64,000 bases of DNA, taken from positions 62,001 to 126,000 of the forward strand of contig NZ_JAGGOJ010000032.1 of the NCBI RefSeq assembly GCF_018614575.1. Reading direction: 5' to 3'. Each line of letters starts with the position of its first letter. The first letter of the stretch is position 1. Positions 1-9,464 of the stretch are shown one piece after another. The notes beneath the pieces are model-generated. The model saw only the letters and a program-made list of their open reading frames with translations, was not told the origin of the DNA and searched no databases. Both the position numbers and the translations under genes were made by a program. Origin of the DNA: Streptomyces sp. ISL-10. GTDB lineage: Bacteria > Actinomycetota > Actinomycetes > Streptomycetales > Streptomycetaceae.

Positions 1-963
1 CGCGGGCAGTTCCACGTCCGCGCTTCCAAAGGCGTGCATCTGCTGGTCCCGCGTGACCGGATCAACTCCCGCACCGGCCTGATCCTCCGGACAGAGAAGA
101 GCGTGCTGTTCGTCATCCCCTGGGGACGGCACTGGATCATCGGGACGACCGACACCGACTGGAATCTGGACAAAGCCCATCCCGCACTGAGCGCCAGAGA
201 CGTCGACTACCTGCTCGAACACGTCAACCGCGTACTGGCCACACCGCTGGTCGCGGAGGATGTCGAGGGCGTCTACGCCGGGTTGCGTCCACTCCTGTCG
301 GGGGAGGCCGCGGAGACCAGCAAACTGTCCCGGGAGCACCTGGTCGCGCACCCGGTCCCCGGGCTTGTGGTGGTGGCCGGCGGCAAGTACACCACCTATC
401 GGGTGATGGCCAAGGATGCGGTCGACGAGGCGGCCCGCGGTCTGGACGAGAAGGTGGCCGCCTGCATCACGCAGCGCGTGCCGCTTCTCGGCGCGGATGG
501 CTATCCGGCCCTATGGAACTCCCGGCACAGCCTCGCCCAGCGCTCCGGGCTGCATGTCGCCCGCATCGAGCATCTGCTGAATCGCTACGGCTCCTTGGTT
601 CCCGAACTGCTCGACATGGTCGCCGCCGATCCTTCGCTCGGCGAGCCGCTGCCCAGTTCCGACGATTACCTCCGCGTCGAGGCCGTCTATGCGGTGACCC
701 ACGAGGGAGCCCGCCATCTGGAGGATGTGCTCGCCCGGCGTACCAGGATCTCCATCGAGTCATGGGACCGCGGCGTGGATGCGGCAGGCACCGTGGCCGG
801 GCTGATGGCGTCCCACCTGAAGTGGGACCGGGCGCACCAGGACCGCGAGGTCGACCACTACCTCAAGCGGGTGGCGGCGGAACGAGAGGCCCAGCAGCAG
901 CCGGACGATCAGACCGCCGACGCTGTACGGCTCGGTGCCCCCGACATCATCCCGGTGCGTTGA
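1..963 (+). CDS. glpD: Aerobic glycerol-3-phosphate dehydrogenase, C-terminal part (5' end outside window)
   Basis: Open from base 1 in frame 1, so the start lies upstream. The visible 320 residues are the second half of an FAD-dependent GlpD, which oxidises glycerol-3-phosphate to dihydroxyacetone phosphate at the membrane. Recognisable segments are WGRHWIIGTTDTDW near the start, the GLRPLL loop, the FAD-contacting VVAGGKYTTYRVMAKDAV stretch, and the C-terminal alpha-helical DAO_C domain with RVEAVYAVTHEGARHLED. The tail after about residue 280 is polar and variable, as in actinomycete homologues. Family members are about 520-580 residues, so roughly 200 are missing to the left. No frameshift is seen. 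Confidence 0.87.
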   Translation, partial: RGQFHVRASKGVHLLVPRDRINSRTGLILRTEKSVLFVIPWGRHWIIGTTDTDWNLDKAHPALSARDVDYLLEHVNRVLATPLVAEDVEGVYAGLRPLLSGEAAETSKLSREHLVAHPVPGLVVVAGGKYTTYRVMAKDAVDEAARGLDEKVAACITQRVPLLGADGYPALWNSRHSLAQRSGLHVARIEHLLNRYGSLVPELLDMVAADPSLGEPLPSSDDYLRVEAVYAVTHEGARHLEDVLARRTRISIESWDRGVDAAGTVAGLMASHLKWDRAHQDREVDHYLKRVAAEREAQQQPDDQTADAVRLGAPDIIPVR

Positions 964-983
964 GCTTCTCCGGCCTACGCCTG

Positions 984-1247
984 ATGAGGAAGGGACGCCC
1001 CCTAAACGAGCCTTACCGGTCTTCGGTGCCGCCGGAGGCGGCGCGCACGGCAGCGTACCTGGAGGGGACGTCGTTCCCGGACCGGTGGCAACTGCCCTCG
1101 TCCGCGTCGGATGAGGAGCTGCGGGAGCGCCTCGCTCAGTACCACGAGGACCTACAAGCGGCTACCGCAGGTCGGCGGAGCGGGGATGGGCGGTGGCACG
1201 CACTTTGCGTTTCTGACCCGCCCTCGGCCGCTCCCGAAGAGGTCTGA
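984..1247 (+). CDS. Hypothetical protein, probably truncated by IS debris
   Basis: An 87-residue reading frame begins with ATG 21 bases after the glpD stop. The first ~55 residues look like real protein, with an acidic amphipathic helix (SASDEELRERLAQYHEDLQ). The last ~30 run into an IS5 transposase relic in another frame. I do not recognise the family. It may be the start of a gene cut by the insertion, or chance. No clear ribosome-binding site precedes it. Confidence 0.3.
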   Translation: MRKGRPLNEPYRSSVPPEAARTAAYLEGTSFPDRWQLPSSASDEELRERLAQYHEDLQAATAGRRSGDGRWHALCVSDPPSAAPEEV

Positions 1248-1430
1248 CCACCAAGATCCCCCTCGCCTGCGACGGCCGCGGCAGACCACTGGCCATCCTC
1301 TTCACCCCTGGGCAACGCCACGACGGTCTGCGCCAAGCCGTTGCTCGAACGCATCCGAGTGCCCCGAACCGGCCTTGGCCAGCCCCCGCTGCAGACCGCG
1401 CCACGTCGTCGCGGTCCGGAGCGCTTCCTG
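1226..1430 (+). pseudogene. IS5-family transposase relic
   Basis: Frame 2 reads GLTTKIPLACDGRGRPLAIL followed by FTPGQRHDG, the middle of an IS5-type DDE transposase. The match then moves to a second frame (PLLERIRVPRTGLGQP). At least one frameshift is needed, and the N-terminal and C-terminal catalytic parts are absent. It abuts the methyltransferase relic and probably caused its truncation. Confidence 0.65.
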
Positions 1431-1439
1431 GCGCACGTC

Positions 1440-2006
1440 GACGACGTCCAGGCCCGCCGCCTCCGCGGCGGGCCTGGACGCGATCGGGCACGTGCCCGCG
1501 TAGGTGGTGGTCGCCGGCATCGGGCGCGACACTGGCGGCTGAGGCCCCATCATGAACTCTCTCGCACCGAGCCGGAGCCGACATGCTGGGCCAGGTACAC
1601 GCCATCCGGGCGCAGCACCGTCGCACCTCGTCCCAGCAGGTCACCGCGGGGTGGCGGCTGACCACCAGGTCGAACGAATCCTCCGCGACGGCAGGTCGGC
1701 TGCGTCGTCGACCTGGACGACGGTCGCCTCGAACGTCGCCGAAGTGTGGCGGGCGATCGCGACGTTCGGTGGCCAGGACTCGGTTGCCGCCAGCACCGGC
1801 GGGGCGACGGGGATCGAGGCCAGCAGCTCGCCGCCGCCCGTCTGGATGTCGAGGCCGGCTGAAGCCTTCGCCATCCGCTCGGCGAGCAGCCTCGCGTACC
1901 TCCAGGACGGCCTCTGTTCGCTGGCGCGACCGGCTAACCAGGAGAAGTCCCACCCCGCGGTGGGGACGGCCTTGCCTTCCTCCACGAGCTCTTCGAACGT
2001 ACGCAT
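1440..2006 (-). pseudogene. SAM-dependent methyltransferase, frameshifted and truncated
   Basis: The ATG at 2006 starts MRTFEELVEEGKAVPTAGWD, then a class I methyltransferase fold with motif I as LDIQTGGGELLASIP and the ATESWPPN acceptor region. The frame is lost after about 120 residues. The continuation (SFDLVVSRHPAVTCWDEVRR) is in a second frame and MMGPQPPVSRP in a third. The C-terminal third is missing and replaced by IS5 debris. Homologues are about 250 residues and intact, so this copy is dead. Confidence 0.65.
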
Positions 2007-2117
2007 GGCGCTGAGAATGCCGTGCGCCTCACGGAGCATGGCAGCGCAGGCACAGGTCTCCTCGGTGATCACATAGCGTCGCGCGGCGGACCCGCTGACC
2101 TGGCCGGTTTCTTGACC

Positions 2118-3039
2118 ATGGACCTGGACTCCACCATTGTCCTTGTCTATGGACGGGCCAAGCAGGGCACCTCGTTCAGCTACATCAAGACCCGCGGCTA
2201 CCACCCGCAGCTGGCCACTCTGGCGCACAGCGGGCAGGTCCTCTTCTCCCGCGTGCGCGGCGGAAGGGCCGGTGCGGCCCGTGGCGCGAAGACCTTCCTG
2301 ACCGAGACCGTCAGCCGCACCCGCCACGCGGGAGCATCCGGGCAGCTGACCGTCCGGGCGGACTCCCCGTTCTACTCCAAGGACGTACTGCTGACCGCCC
2401 GCACACTGGACGTGCGCTTCTCGATCAGAGTCCGCCAGGGCCCCCAAGATCAAGGCCGCCATCGCCGCCATCCCCGACGACGCATGGACGCCGATCCCGT
2501 ACTGGCTGTCCACCCCCGGAAGTCTCCGGCGCAGACGTCGCCGAGACCGCCTACACCTGCTTCGCGCACACCAAGACACCGGTCACCGTGTGGCTGATCG
2601 TGCGCCGGGTCCGCCCCACCCCCGGCTCCCAACTCGCCCTGTTCACCACCTATGACCACCAGGGTTCGTCATCAACCGGGCTGGAGACTTTACGGAGCTT
2701 GAGGCCGATCACTGCCCACACGCCGTGGTCGAGCAGACCATCGCCGAACTGAAGTCCGCCGGGTTGGCCCACCTTCCCTCAGGGCGTTTCACCGCCAACG
2801 CGGCCTGGCTCGCACTGGCAGCTATGGCCTACAACCTTGGCCGCGCGGTCGGCATCCTTGGCGGCCACGACCTGACACGGGCCACCGCCGCCACCCTCCG
2901 GCGCACCATGTTCACCGTCCCCGGCCGACTCGTGCACAGCCCCGGACATCTGCACCTGCGACTTCCCACCCGCTGGCTCTGGGCCGACGCGTTCAAACAC
3001 GCCCTCACGACCATCACCGCACTGCCACGACACGGCTGA
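2118..3039 (+). pseudogene. IS1380-family transposase relic
   Basis: Starts at MDLDSTIVLVYGRAKQG, the first catalytic Asp region of IS1380 transposases. It continues through GYHPQLATLAHSGQVLFSR and QLTVRADSPFYSK, the second catalytic region. Three frame changes follow, near 2435, 2520 and 2665, before the frame ending VVEQTIAELKSAGLAHL and LPTRWLWADAFKHAL. About 140 N-terminal residues are absent. The element cannot transpose on its own. Confidence 0.75.
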
Positions 3040-3715
3040 CTCCACTGCCACTGTCCCCACGACCCAGGAATCCGGAGAAGCCGGCAGATCCCGCCCGCCC
3101 TCTTCCCGCTCAACACAACAGCACCCGACCTCATCGGACCGCAGCACACAACAACATCACCGACCGGTGGATCCGGGGTGCCCGGGGCGCTGGGACCTGG
3201 AGGAGCACTCCGACTCGGTGGAACTGCTGGTCAGCGAACCTGACCAACCGTCCGGAACGCGGAGCGGCCAGTGAACACCCTGACTGCTGCGTACGAGGTT
3301 TTCCGGTGCCAAGTCGGCGACGACTCACAACCTCTTCCTCCGTACCGCGACGGCCGCCGGCGCACCGCCGCCGAGGTCACCTCCTGGACGGCGTGGCAGC
3401 CCGTCGGAAATGACACCTGCCCAGCCGGCTGTGCCCCGGGACAGCTCCCACAACTCGGCCGCCACCAGAGGCTCGACAAGACTCGCCAGGCTCTGTCCAA
3501 CGACGAGGACCAGCCATAAGAACCGACGTCTTGGTCCGGAACGCCGGAGGGTCACAGCAGGCGACGAATCGCCCGCGCCCGCGCACGACGTGACGCAGCC
3601 GCACTCCCGGACGCTGCCGAATCGTGCCGCTGACACGAATCGGCCACCACACGGTCCCAAATCCGGTAGAACGCGCCTTCGTCCAGAGTTTACCCACTCG
3701 AAGGGACTGTGTCGT
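3040..3715. other. No recognisable gene (IS1380 flank and protease upstream region)
   Basis: The first ~150 bases resemble the right flank of an IS1380 element. The rest has only short frames, including one of 82 residues at 3271-3519 that I cannot match. The last ~100 bases should hold the promoter of the protease gene, but no clear -35/-10 pair stands out. Confidence 0.5.
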
Positions 3716-5419
3716 ATGCACCTACGTCCTAGACATTTCCGCCGAATCACCGCGCGTGCCGTCACGTTCGGGGCCCTGCTCGCGCTCACGGCGCCCGGGC
3801 TCGCGGTGGCGCAGGCACCGGTTGCGGGGGAGAAGTGCAGACCCTTCCCGCAGACGAAGGCAGGGTCGACGGACGACCGGACCCACGACGGGGCGCACTG
3901 CCTGGAAGTCGTGCTCCGGTTGTCCGAGGCGCCCGCCATCGGGTCGCAGGCCAGAATCGACATGGAGGTCGTCACCACGTCAGAGGACTCCGAGGTGCAC
4001 CTCGACGTCGAACTGCCCGCTGGCTTGGTGTGGGTGGACACGCCCGCCGGCCTGCGCTCCTCGACGGCCGACTCGCCCGCGCCCGTGCATGGCGGGCGAG
4101 TGCACCGCGCCGACGGCAAGGGGCACACGGGCGCGGGGCGGCCGTGGCGGCTCAGCGGCACGGTGAAGGCGGTCGCCGCAGGACCGGCCGGAATCCGGGC
4201 GACGGCGTCGGCCGGAAACGACACAGATTCCGGCAGCGTCTTCCTCACCGTCGGCTCGCAGCGGTCGTCCTTCGGCATCGCGGTCAAGGATGTCAACTCC
4301 GTGGCACCGGCGGCCGGTCCTGCGACGCGCGCCCACGCTCACCTCGCGCACCGTCCCGCCGAGCCGGTGCCGACCAAGGCGTCCGAAACGTCCGCCGCGG
4401 GCACGGCGTGCGCCGGCGGCTCGTGGAACTACGTCGACCACACCGGCGCTCCCCGGGTGTCCGGGAACACCCGTGTGACCGTGTACGACGACGACGCCAA
4501 GGGCTCGGACGACCTGCTCGCCGCCGGCCTCACCGGCGCCGACGGCCGGTTCCAGCTGTGCTTCGACAACACCGACGAGGAGGGCGGTGGACAAGACGTC
4601 TACGTCGAGTTCGGCACTGAGAACCAGAACTGGGTCATACGCCACGGCAAGTCGCGGCAGCCGTATCGTTTCGCCACCGCCGTCCGTCCCGACGTGCCTT
4701 CCGGCGGCACGGCCGACATCGGCGCTTTCCAGCCCGCCGACGCGGCATTGATGCGTGGCGTCGAGGCGTTCGACACGATGAACGCCGGGTGGAACTGGAA
4801 ACCCGGAACGTCCTGCTGGGACGCCAGGGACACGAGCTGCCGGCGCGGGATCGTCAACTGGGCACCGGACTCCACCGACGGCACGTACTACTCGACCCGG
4901 GGCAACGCCGTCCACCTCGCCGCCGAGGATCCGGACGCGCCCGTCCTCGTCCTTCACGAGTTCGGGCACGCGCTGATGGACGATGTGTACGAGGACGCCT
5001 TCCCCTACTCGCCGAACTGCAGCCCGCACTACATTCCCCGCACCAGCTCGGCGGGGTGCGCATGGACCGAGGGCTTCGCCACCTGGTACGGGGTCGTGGT
5101 GCTCGACGATCCCACGTTCCGCTGGCCGGGCGGCCGGACCCTGGACGTGGAAGGCCCGACCTGGGGCACCACTGGGTGGGACGACGGAGATTCCGTGGAG
5201 GGCCGGGTGCTCGGGTCGATGATCGATCTGGCGGACAGCACCAACGAGACGGGCGACACGTGCAGCGAGAACCCCGCCGGTCCGCTGTGGAACACCTTCC
5301 TCGACCATGTGTCCGGCACGTTCGCCCAGTTCTGGGCCCACCGCACGGCGGGTGGTTACGACGTGGGCGCGAACGCGCTGGGCTGCCTGTACCACAACAC
5401 GATCGACTACCGCCGATAG
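3716..5419 (+). CDS. Secreted zinc metalloprotease-like protein (HExxH)
   Basis: 567 residues. The ATG at 3716 was chosen because GAAGGGA lies about 9 bases upstream and a signal peptide follows at once (Arg-rich start, hydrophobic GALLALTAPGLAVAQA, cleavage near residue 34). An in-frame extension upstream has no signal and odd composition. Residues ~35-190 look like an extracellular beta domain. Residues ~225-310 resemble a carboxypeptidase-regulatory-like sandwich (RVTVYDDDAKGSDD, DGRFQLCFDN). The catalytic part has H414-E-F-G-H418 and a downstream Glu at 452 in WTEGFATWYG, a gluzincin-like arrangement. Many Cys residues suggest disulfides outside the cell. Substrate unknown. The regulator starting 73 bases downstream may control it. 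Confidence 0.75.
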   Translation: MHLRPRHFRRITARAVTFGALLALTAPGLAVAQAPVAGEKCRPFPQTKAGSTDDRTHDGAHCLEVVLRLSEAPAIGSQARIDMEVVTTSEDSEVHLDVELPAGLVWVDTPAGLRSSTADSPAPVHGGRVHRADGKGHTGAGRPWRLSGTVKAVAAGPAGIRATASAGNDTDSGSVFLTVGSQRSSFGIAVKDVNSVAPAAGPATRAHAHLAHRPAEPVPTKASETSAAGTACAGGSWNYVDHTGAPRVSGNTRVTVYDDDAKGSDDLLAAGLTGADGRFQLCFDNTDEEGGGQDVYVEFGTENQNWVIRHGKSRQPYRFATAVRPDVPSGGTADIGAFQPADAALMRGVEAFDTMNAGWNWKPGTSCWDARDTSCRRGIVNWAPDSTDGTYYSTRGNAVHLAAEDPDAPVLVLHEFGHALMDDVYEDAFPYSPNCSPHYIPRTSSAGCAWTEGFATWYGVVVLDDPTFRWPGGRTLDVEGPTWGTTGWDDGDSVEGRVLGSMIDLADSTNETGDTCSENPAGPLWNTFLDHVSGTFAQFWAHRTAGGYDVGANALGCLYHNTIDYRR

Positions 5420-5491
5420 GCGGCGTACGCGGGCGCATCACCACGGAACGAGGTGGTGCGCCCGCACGCGCAGGTTGGTACCTTGCCGACC

Positions 5492-6475
5492 ATGGCGACG
5501 GCGAAGGTCGGCGAGGCCCTGAGACGGCTGGGCATCGGTGACGAGGCGACCCGGGTCTATCTGGCGCTCCTGGAACTCGCGCCCGTCCGCCTGAGCCGGA
5601 TCGGAACGGCCGCCGGACTGGACGACACACAACTGGCCGCGGCCTACGGCGAACTGGTCGACGCGGGCCTGGCAAGTGCCCCCGTCGACGGCCGCGACGC
5701 GATCGCCCCGCTGCCGCCCGCGGCCGGCCTGCAGATCCTCAGCCGGCACCGCGCCGCCGAACTCGACGCGTCCTGCGTCACCGTGGCGGGCGCGTTCGAC
5801 GCCTTCCGGCGGCAGCGACTGGCCGAATTCAAGGACGACCTGGTCGAAGTCGTGACGGGCGAGGAGATCGGTCCGCGGCTGCGCCAAGCCTGGGACAGCG
5901 CCCGAGAGCAGATATGCCAGTTCGACTCCCCCCCATACTTCCCGATCCCGACCGCCACGGACGAGGCGCTCGCCACCCTCGCCCGTGGGGTGACGCAACG
6001 CGTGGTGTATTCGCGGGAGTCGCTGGAGTTCCCCGGCAACCTCACCCAGAGCATCGAGCCGTGCATCGCGGCCGGCGAACAAGCGAGGGTCGTTCCCTCG
6101 GTTCCGGTGAAGCTCGTCATCATTGACGACGCATACGCCCTGGTGTCACTGTCGATCAAAGAGGTCGACGTGCACCACACCATGCTGGTCGTGCAGCCGT
6201 GCGGGCTCTTCGCCGCGCTGGTCGCCCTGTTCGAGCAGACGTGGCAGAGCGCGCTGCCGTTCCACGGCCCTCCTCATCGGCCCCATCGCCTGCTCCCGGC
6301 CGACCGCCGCCTGCTGTCGCTGCTCGCGGGCGGAGTGTCCGACGACGACATCGCCAAGGAGATCGGCATCAGCCGGCGCACCCTCTTCCGCCGAGTAGAG
6401 GTCCTGATGGCTCGGTTGGGCGCCGCGACCCGCTTCCAGATGGCACTGCAGGCCCAGCGCCGAGGCTGGCTGTGA
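5492..6475 (+). CDS. TrmB-like N-terminal / LuxR-type C-terminal HTH regulator
   Basis: 327 residues from the ATG at 5492. A GTG 39 bases upstream is in frame but adds an unlikely leader. Residues 1-70 (GEALRRLGIGDEATRVYLAL) resemble the winged helix of TrmB-type regulators. The middle resembles the phospholipase D-like ligand region seen in such proteins. Residues ~275-327 are a LuxR-type HTH (RRLLSLLAGGVSDDDIAKEI, RTLFRRVEVLMARLGA). Streptomycetes encode many of these regulators next to secreted hydrolases, which fits the protease 73 bases upstream. No receiver domain is present. The signal is unknown. Confidence 0.75.
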   Translation: MATAKVGEALRRLGIGDEATRVYLALLELAPVRLSRIGTAAGLDDTQLAAAYGELVDAGLASAPVDGRDAIAPLPPAAGLQILSRHRAAELDASCVTVAGAFDAFRRQRLAEFKDDLVEVVTGEEIGPRLRQAWDSAREQICQFDSPPYFPIPTATDEALATLARGVTQRVVYSRESLEFPGNLTQSIEPCIAAGEQARVVPSVPVKLVIIDDAYALVSLSIKEVDVHHTMLVVQPCGLFAALVALFEQTWQSALPFHGPPHRPHRLLPADRRLLSLLAGGVSDDDIAKEIGISRRTLFRRVEVLMARLGAATRFQMALQAQRRGWL

Positions 6476-6599
6476 GCGTCGCGGACCGCACGTCGCCAGG
6501 CGCGCGCAGCACTGTGGGAGTCGTTGTCGATTCCGTGGCCGGCCGAGGCGAAGGCTCGGATCGCGCCGCGCCAGTCGCGGCAGCATACGTACGGGCTGA

Positions 6600-6845
6600 A
6601 CCGTGCTCTCCTCGGTGGCCCCTGGTCCGGACGCCGGCTCAAGGCCCAGGCGACGGCACGTCCCGCCGCGGCCGCGCGGTTGGGGACATCGAGTTGGCGA
6701 GGATGTGCTCGATGTGGGTGGCGACGGTGCGCGGGCTGACCGGAAGAGACGGTCGGCGATCTCCCGGTTGGTCCGTCCCTGGGTGAGCTCCGCCAGTACT
6801 TCCAACTCACGCGGGTAGAGGGCCGAGGGGCGGGCGACGGTACGG
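6600..6845 (-). pseudogene. LuxR-family HTH domain relic
   Basis: The minus strand reads YPRELEVLAELTQGRTNREI followed by ADRLF, the first half of a GerE/LuxR DNA-binding domain. After a frame change it reads LDVPNRAAAAGRAVAWAL, the usual end. The upstream effector or receiver domain is not recognisable. A fragment of a dead regulator. Confidence 0.6.
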
Positions 6846-7575
6846 CACACACGACCGTCCCCCCGGGACACCCCAGCTGCGGGCAGTGCAGTGGCCTTTG
6901 CCGTCGGCGTGGCGAGCTGAGCGGAGCGCCGCGCGTGATCACGTCTGGGCAGGCTGGCGCGCTCGTGTCGGGGTCGGCCTGCGCACCCTGGTCCAAGGCG
7001 GCGCGGCCTACGCCCTGTCCGGGCGGGGAGGAGCGCCGGCACTCCTGGCGGCCTACGGGGAGGCGGGCCGCACCATCGGTCGCTGGGACCGGGAGAGCAC
7101 GGCATCCGCGGCGGGACTGGCCGCGCCCCTGAGCCGACTGAGGACGGCCGTTGCGCCGTTGCTGGGGCGCAAGGAGCCTGGCCTCGCGGAAGCGGCGGAA
7201 GGTTGTTCACGGCGGCTGTGTAGAGCTACGGCAACGACGACCGGATGGCGCGGCGCTCGCTGCCTTCCAGGCGGCGCTGCGCCCCGAGCTGGGGCCACCC
7301 ATCCCGCCCGCCGCTGGTGGCACCTCTGGCCGCGCCGTGGATAGCGCGGCAGCGTGCGCGCGGGCTCGCATCCGCCGTCTTGCCCTGTCCTGCGCCACCG
7401 TCGCCTCCGCGGTGCCAGCAGTGGAGCAGGTGTCCATAAACGATCGGCTCAGATGCATCCGCCGATCGTATGACGGCCAGGCCCTGGAGCAGCGACGGTC
7501 GGCGCCGCAACGGCAGCCGCTTGGGCGTCCCAGCGGGGTGGCCGGTCTTCCTACTGTGTCGGGACGCCGACATCT
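6846..7575. other. No gene supported
   Basis: Several long overlapping frames exist on both strands because of high GC, but none shows a recognisable motif or start with ribosome-binding site. A plus-strand frame around 6960-7200 is alanine-rich and soluble-looking, but I cannot support it as a gene. Confidence 0.4.
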
Positions 7576-7593
7576 TTCGAAGGAGCCGCTTTC

Positions 7594-8523
7594 ATGGGCG
7601 CAGGTGTGCTGGAGGTCAGGGAGCTGACCAAGCGCTATGGCAGGCAGACGGTGGTGGACCGGTTGTCGTTCACGGTGCACGCGGGAAGGGTGACCGGCTT
7701 CCTGGGGCCGAATGGCGCGGGTAAGACAACGACCATGCGGATGCTCCTGGGACTGGTCCATCCGGACTCCGGCAGTGCGCTGGTGGGCGGCAGGCCGTTT
7801 TCCGAACTGCGCCATCCGATGTGTGAGGTCGGTGCGGTGCTCGACGCCAGGGCGGCTCATCCCGGACGTACGGCGGAGGGGCACCTGATGGCGTTGGCGA
7901 GCAGCAACGCGATCGCGCGCCGCCGGGTGGGCGAGGTACTGGAGATGACCGGTCTTGCCGGCGTGGCCGGCAGGCGGGTCGGCGGGTTCTCGCTGGGCAT
8001 GGCCCAGCGGCTGTCGGTCGCTGCCGCCCTTCTCGGCGACCCGGGGGTTCTCCTGTTCGACGAGCCGGTCAACGGCCTCGACCCGGAAGGTGTCCGCTGG
8101 ATCCGGGATCTCATGAGGGGCCTAGCCGCGGAGGGGCGCACGGTTTTCGTGTCCAGTCATCTGATGAGCGAGATGGAGATGACCGCCGACCATCTGGTGG
8201 TGGTCGGCCGCGGCAGGCTGATCGCGGACCTGAGCATGCGCGAGTTCTGCGCGAGGAGTTCCCGCAACGCGGTCAGGGTGCGCTCCCCGCACACTGTTCA
8301 GCTCGTCGGGGCGCTTCGGCGGGCCGGGGGAGACATCGTCGCGGACGACGAGGGCACACTGCTGGTCACCGGTCTGGACTCCGAACGTGTCGCCGAGGCC
8401 GCTGCCGGGTGCGGGGCCATGCTGCACGAGTTGTCCGTCCAGCGGGCGTCGCTGGAGGAAGCGTTCATGGAACTGACCGGACACAGCGTGGAGTACCGGG
8501 GCACTACACCCCCACCGCTCTGA
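7594..8523 (+). CDS. ABC transporter ATP-binding protein
   Basis: 309 residues. The ATG at 7594 follows GAAGGAG at a spacing of about 8. Walker A is GPNGAGKTT (38-46), the signature is FSLGMAQR (about 132-139), Walker B is LLFDEP (153-158), and the switch His lies in SSHLMSEMEM. The C-terminal ~90 residues match the extension of DrrA/CcmA-type ATPases that energise small-molecule exporters. The permease follows 66 bases later, so the two form one unit. The substrate cannot be read from sequence. Antibiotic, peptide or lipid export are the usual roles. Confidence 0.88.
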   Translation: MGAGVLEVRELTKRYGRQTVVDRLSFTVHAGRVTGFLGPNGAGKTTTMRMLLGLVHPDSGSALVGGRPFSELRHPMCEVGAVLDARAAHPGRTAEGHLMALASSNAIARRRVGEVLEMTGLAGVAGRRVGGFSLGMAQRLSVAAALLGDPGVLLFDEPVNGLDPEGVRWIRDLMRGLAAEGRTVFVSSHLMSEMEMTADHLVVVGRGRLIADLSMREFCARSSRNAVRVRSPHTVQLVGALRRAGGDIVADDEGTLLVTGLDSERVAEAAAGCGAMLHELSVQRASLEEAFMELTGHSVEYRGTTPPPL

Positions 8524-8589
8524 CCGGCCTTCCTCGCTCGGGCACCGGCCCAAGATCCCTACCGCACCATCCAGCAGACAGGCATTCCC

Positions 8590-9387
8590 ATGACCACTAC
8601 CGCTGCCACGCCCCAGCCGTCCTTCCTCGACCTGGTCAGTTCCGAGTGGATCAAGATCCGCACCGTGAGCTCGACCGTATGGTGCCTGACCCTTTTCACG
8701 CTCATCACCATCGGCATCGCCGCCTTGGTCGGACTGAACCGCAACGCCGATGCGGCGACGCCGAACAGCTCGGTGGCCATCGACAGAGTGGTCACCGACG
8801 GCAGCATCGGTGTGGGCGCCGGGCAACTTGCCATTGTGGTGCTCGCCGCGTCAGCGATCGGTGGCGAGTACGGCTCCGGGATGATCCGCACCTCCCTGAC
8901 GACCGTGCCTTGGCGCAGGCGATGGCTCGCTGCCAAGGCACTGGTGGTAGCCCTGATCGCGCTGGTCGCCGGCGCGGTGGTGAACGTCGTGGCTTTCGCC
9001 GTCGGCTGCGTCGTGGCGCGCGATGTCTCGGGGGCGCTCACGGACCCCGGCATCGCACGCGCGGTACTGGGTGGCGGGCTCTACCTGAGCGCGCTCGCAC
9101 TGCTCACCCTCGCCGTGGCCACCGTCGCTCGCGGCACAGCCGGTGCCATCATCACCATGTCCGCGATGATCTATGTGATGCCGTTCTTCCTGCTCGGTCC
9201 TGGCTTCGACAGCGTGCAGCGGTTCCTGCCTGCGGGTCTTGGGCCTGGGAATGCCGGATGGGCCATCATGCAGCCCGGGCCGATGCTGGGCGGCCTCGCT
9301 CCCTGGAGCGGCTTCGCCGTGCTGTGTGCCTGGGTCGTATCGGTCATGGCCGGCGCGGTGTACGCCGTGGAGAAGCGCGACATCTGA
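8590..9387 (+). CDS. ABC transporter permease (ABC-2 type)
   Basis: 265 residues with about six hydrophobic segments. The cytosolic start FLDLVSSEWIKIRTVSST is typical of actinomycete ABC-2 permeases. It continues with a large loop after TM1, then AIGGEYGSGMIRTSLTTVPW, a strongly conserved cytoplasmic stretch of this group. The end (VYAVEKRDI) matches family tails. It pairs with the ATPase upstream as half of a homodimeric exporter. It is followed by a strong hairpin shared with the convergent two-component genes, so the two units stop at the same place. Confidence 0.85.
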   Translation: MTTTAATPQPSFLDLVSSEWIKIRTVSSTVWCLTLFTLITIGIAALVGLNRNADAATPNSSVAIDRVVTDGSIGVGAGQLAIVVLAASAIGGEYGSGMIRTSLTTVPWRRRWLAAKALVVALIALVAGAVVNVVAFAVGCVVARDVSGALTDPGIARAVLGGGLYLSALALLTLAVATVARGTAGAIITMSAMIYVMPFFLLGPGFDSVQRFLPAGLGPGNAGWAIMQPGPMLGGLAPWSGFAVLCAWVVSVMAGAVYAVEKRDI

Positions 9388-9423
9388 ACAGCCCGACGCT
9401 GGAACTCGCCCGGTAATCGTCCA

Positions 9424-9451
9424 GGCGGCCGCCCAGCGTCGGGCGGCCGCC
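9424..9451. terminator. Bidirectional hairpin between convergent units
   Basis: Perfect 11-nt arms (GGCGGCCGCCC) around a 6-nt loop. It sits between the permease stop and the response-regulator stop, where both transcripts must end. No T-tract, as is usual in Streptomyces. Confidence 0.7.
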
Positions 9452-9464
9452 GTCGAAGCCTGTT

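Noticed and set aside
3325..5395. Long minus-strand frames of 323 and 471 residues opposite the secreted protease
   Set aside because: Composition is Arg/Gly/Val-rich and without motifs, whereas the plus strand has a signal peptide and zinc site. These are antisense shadows.
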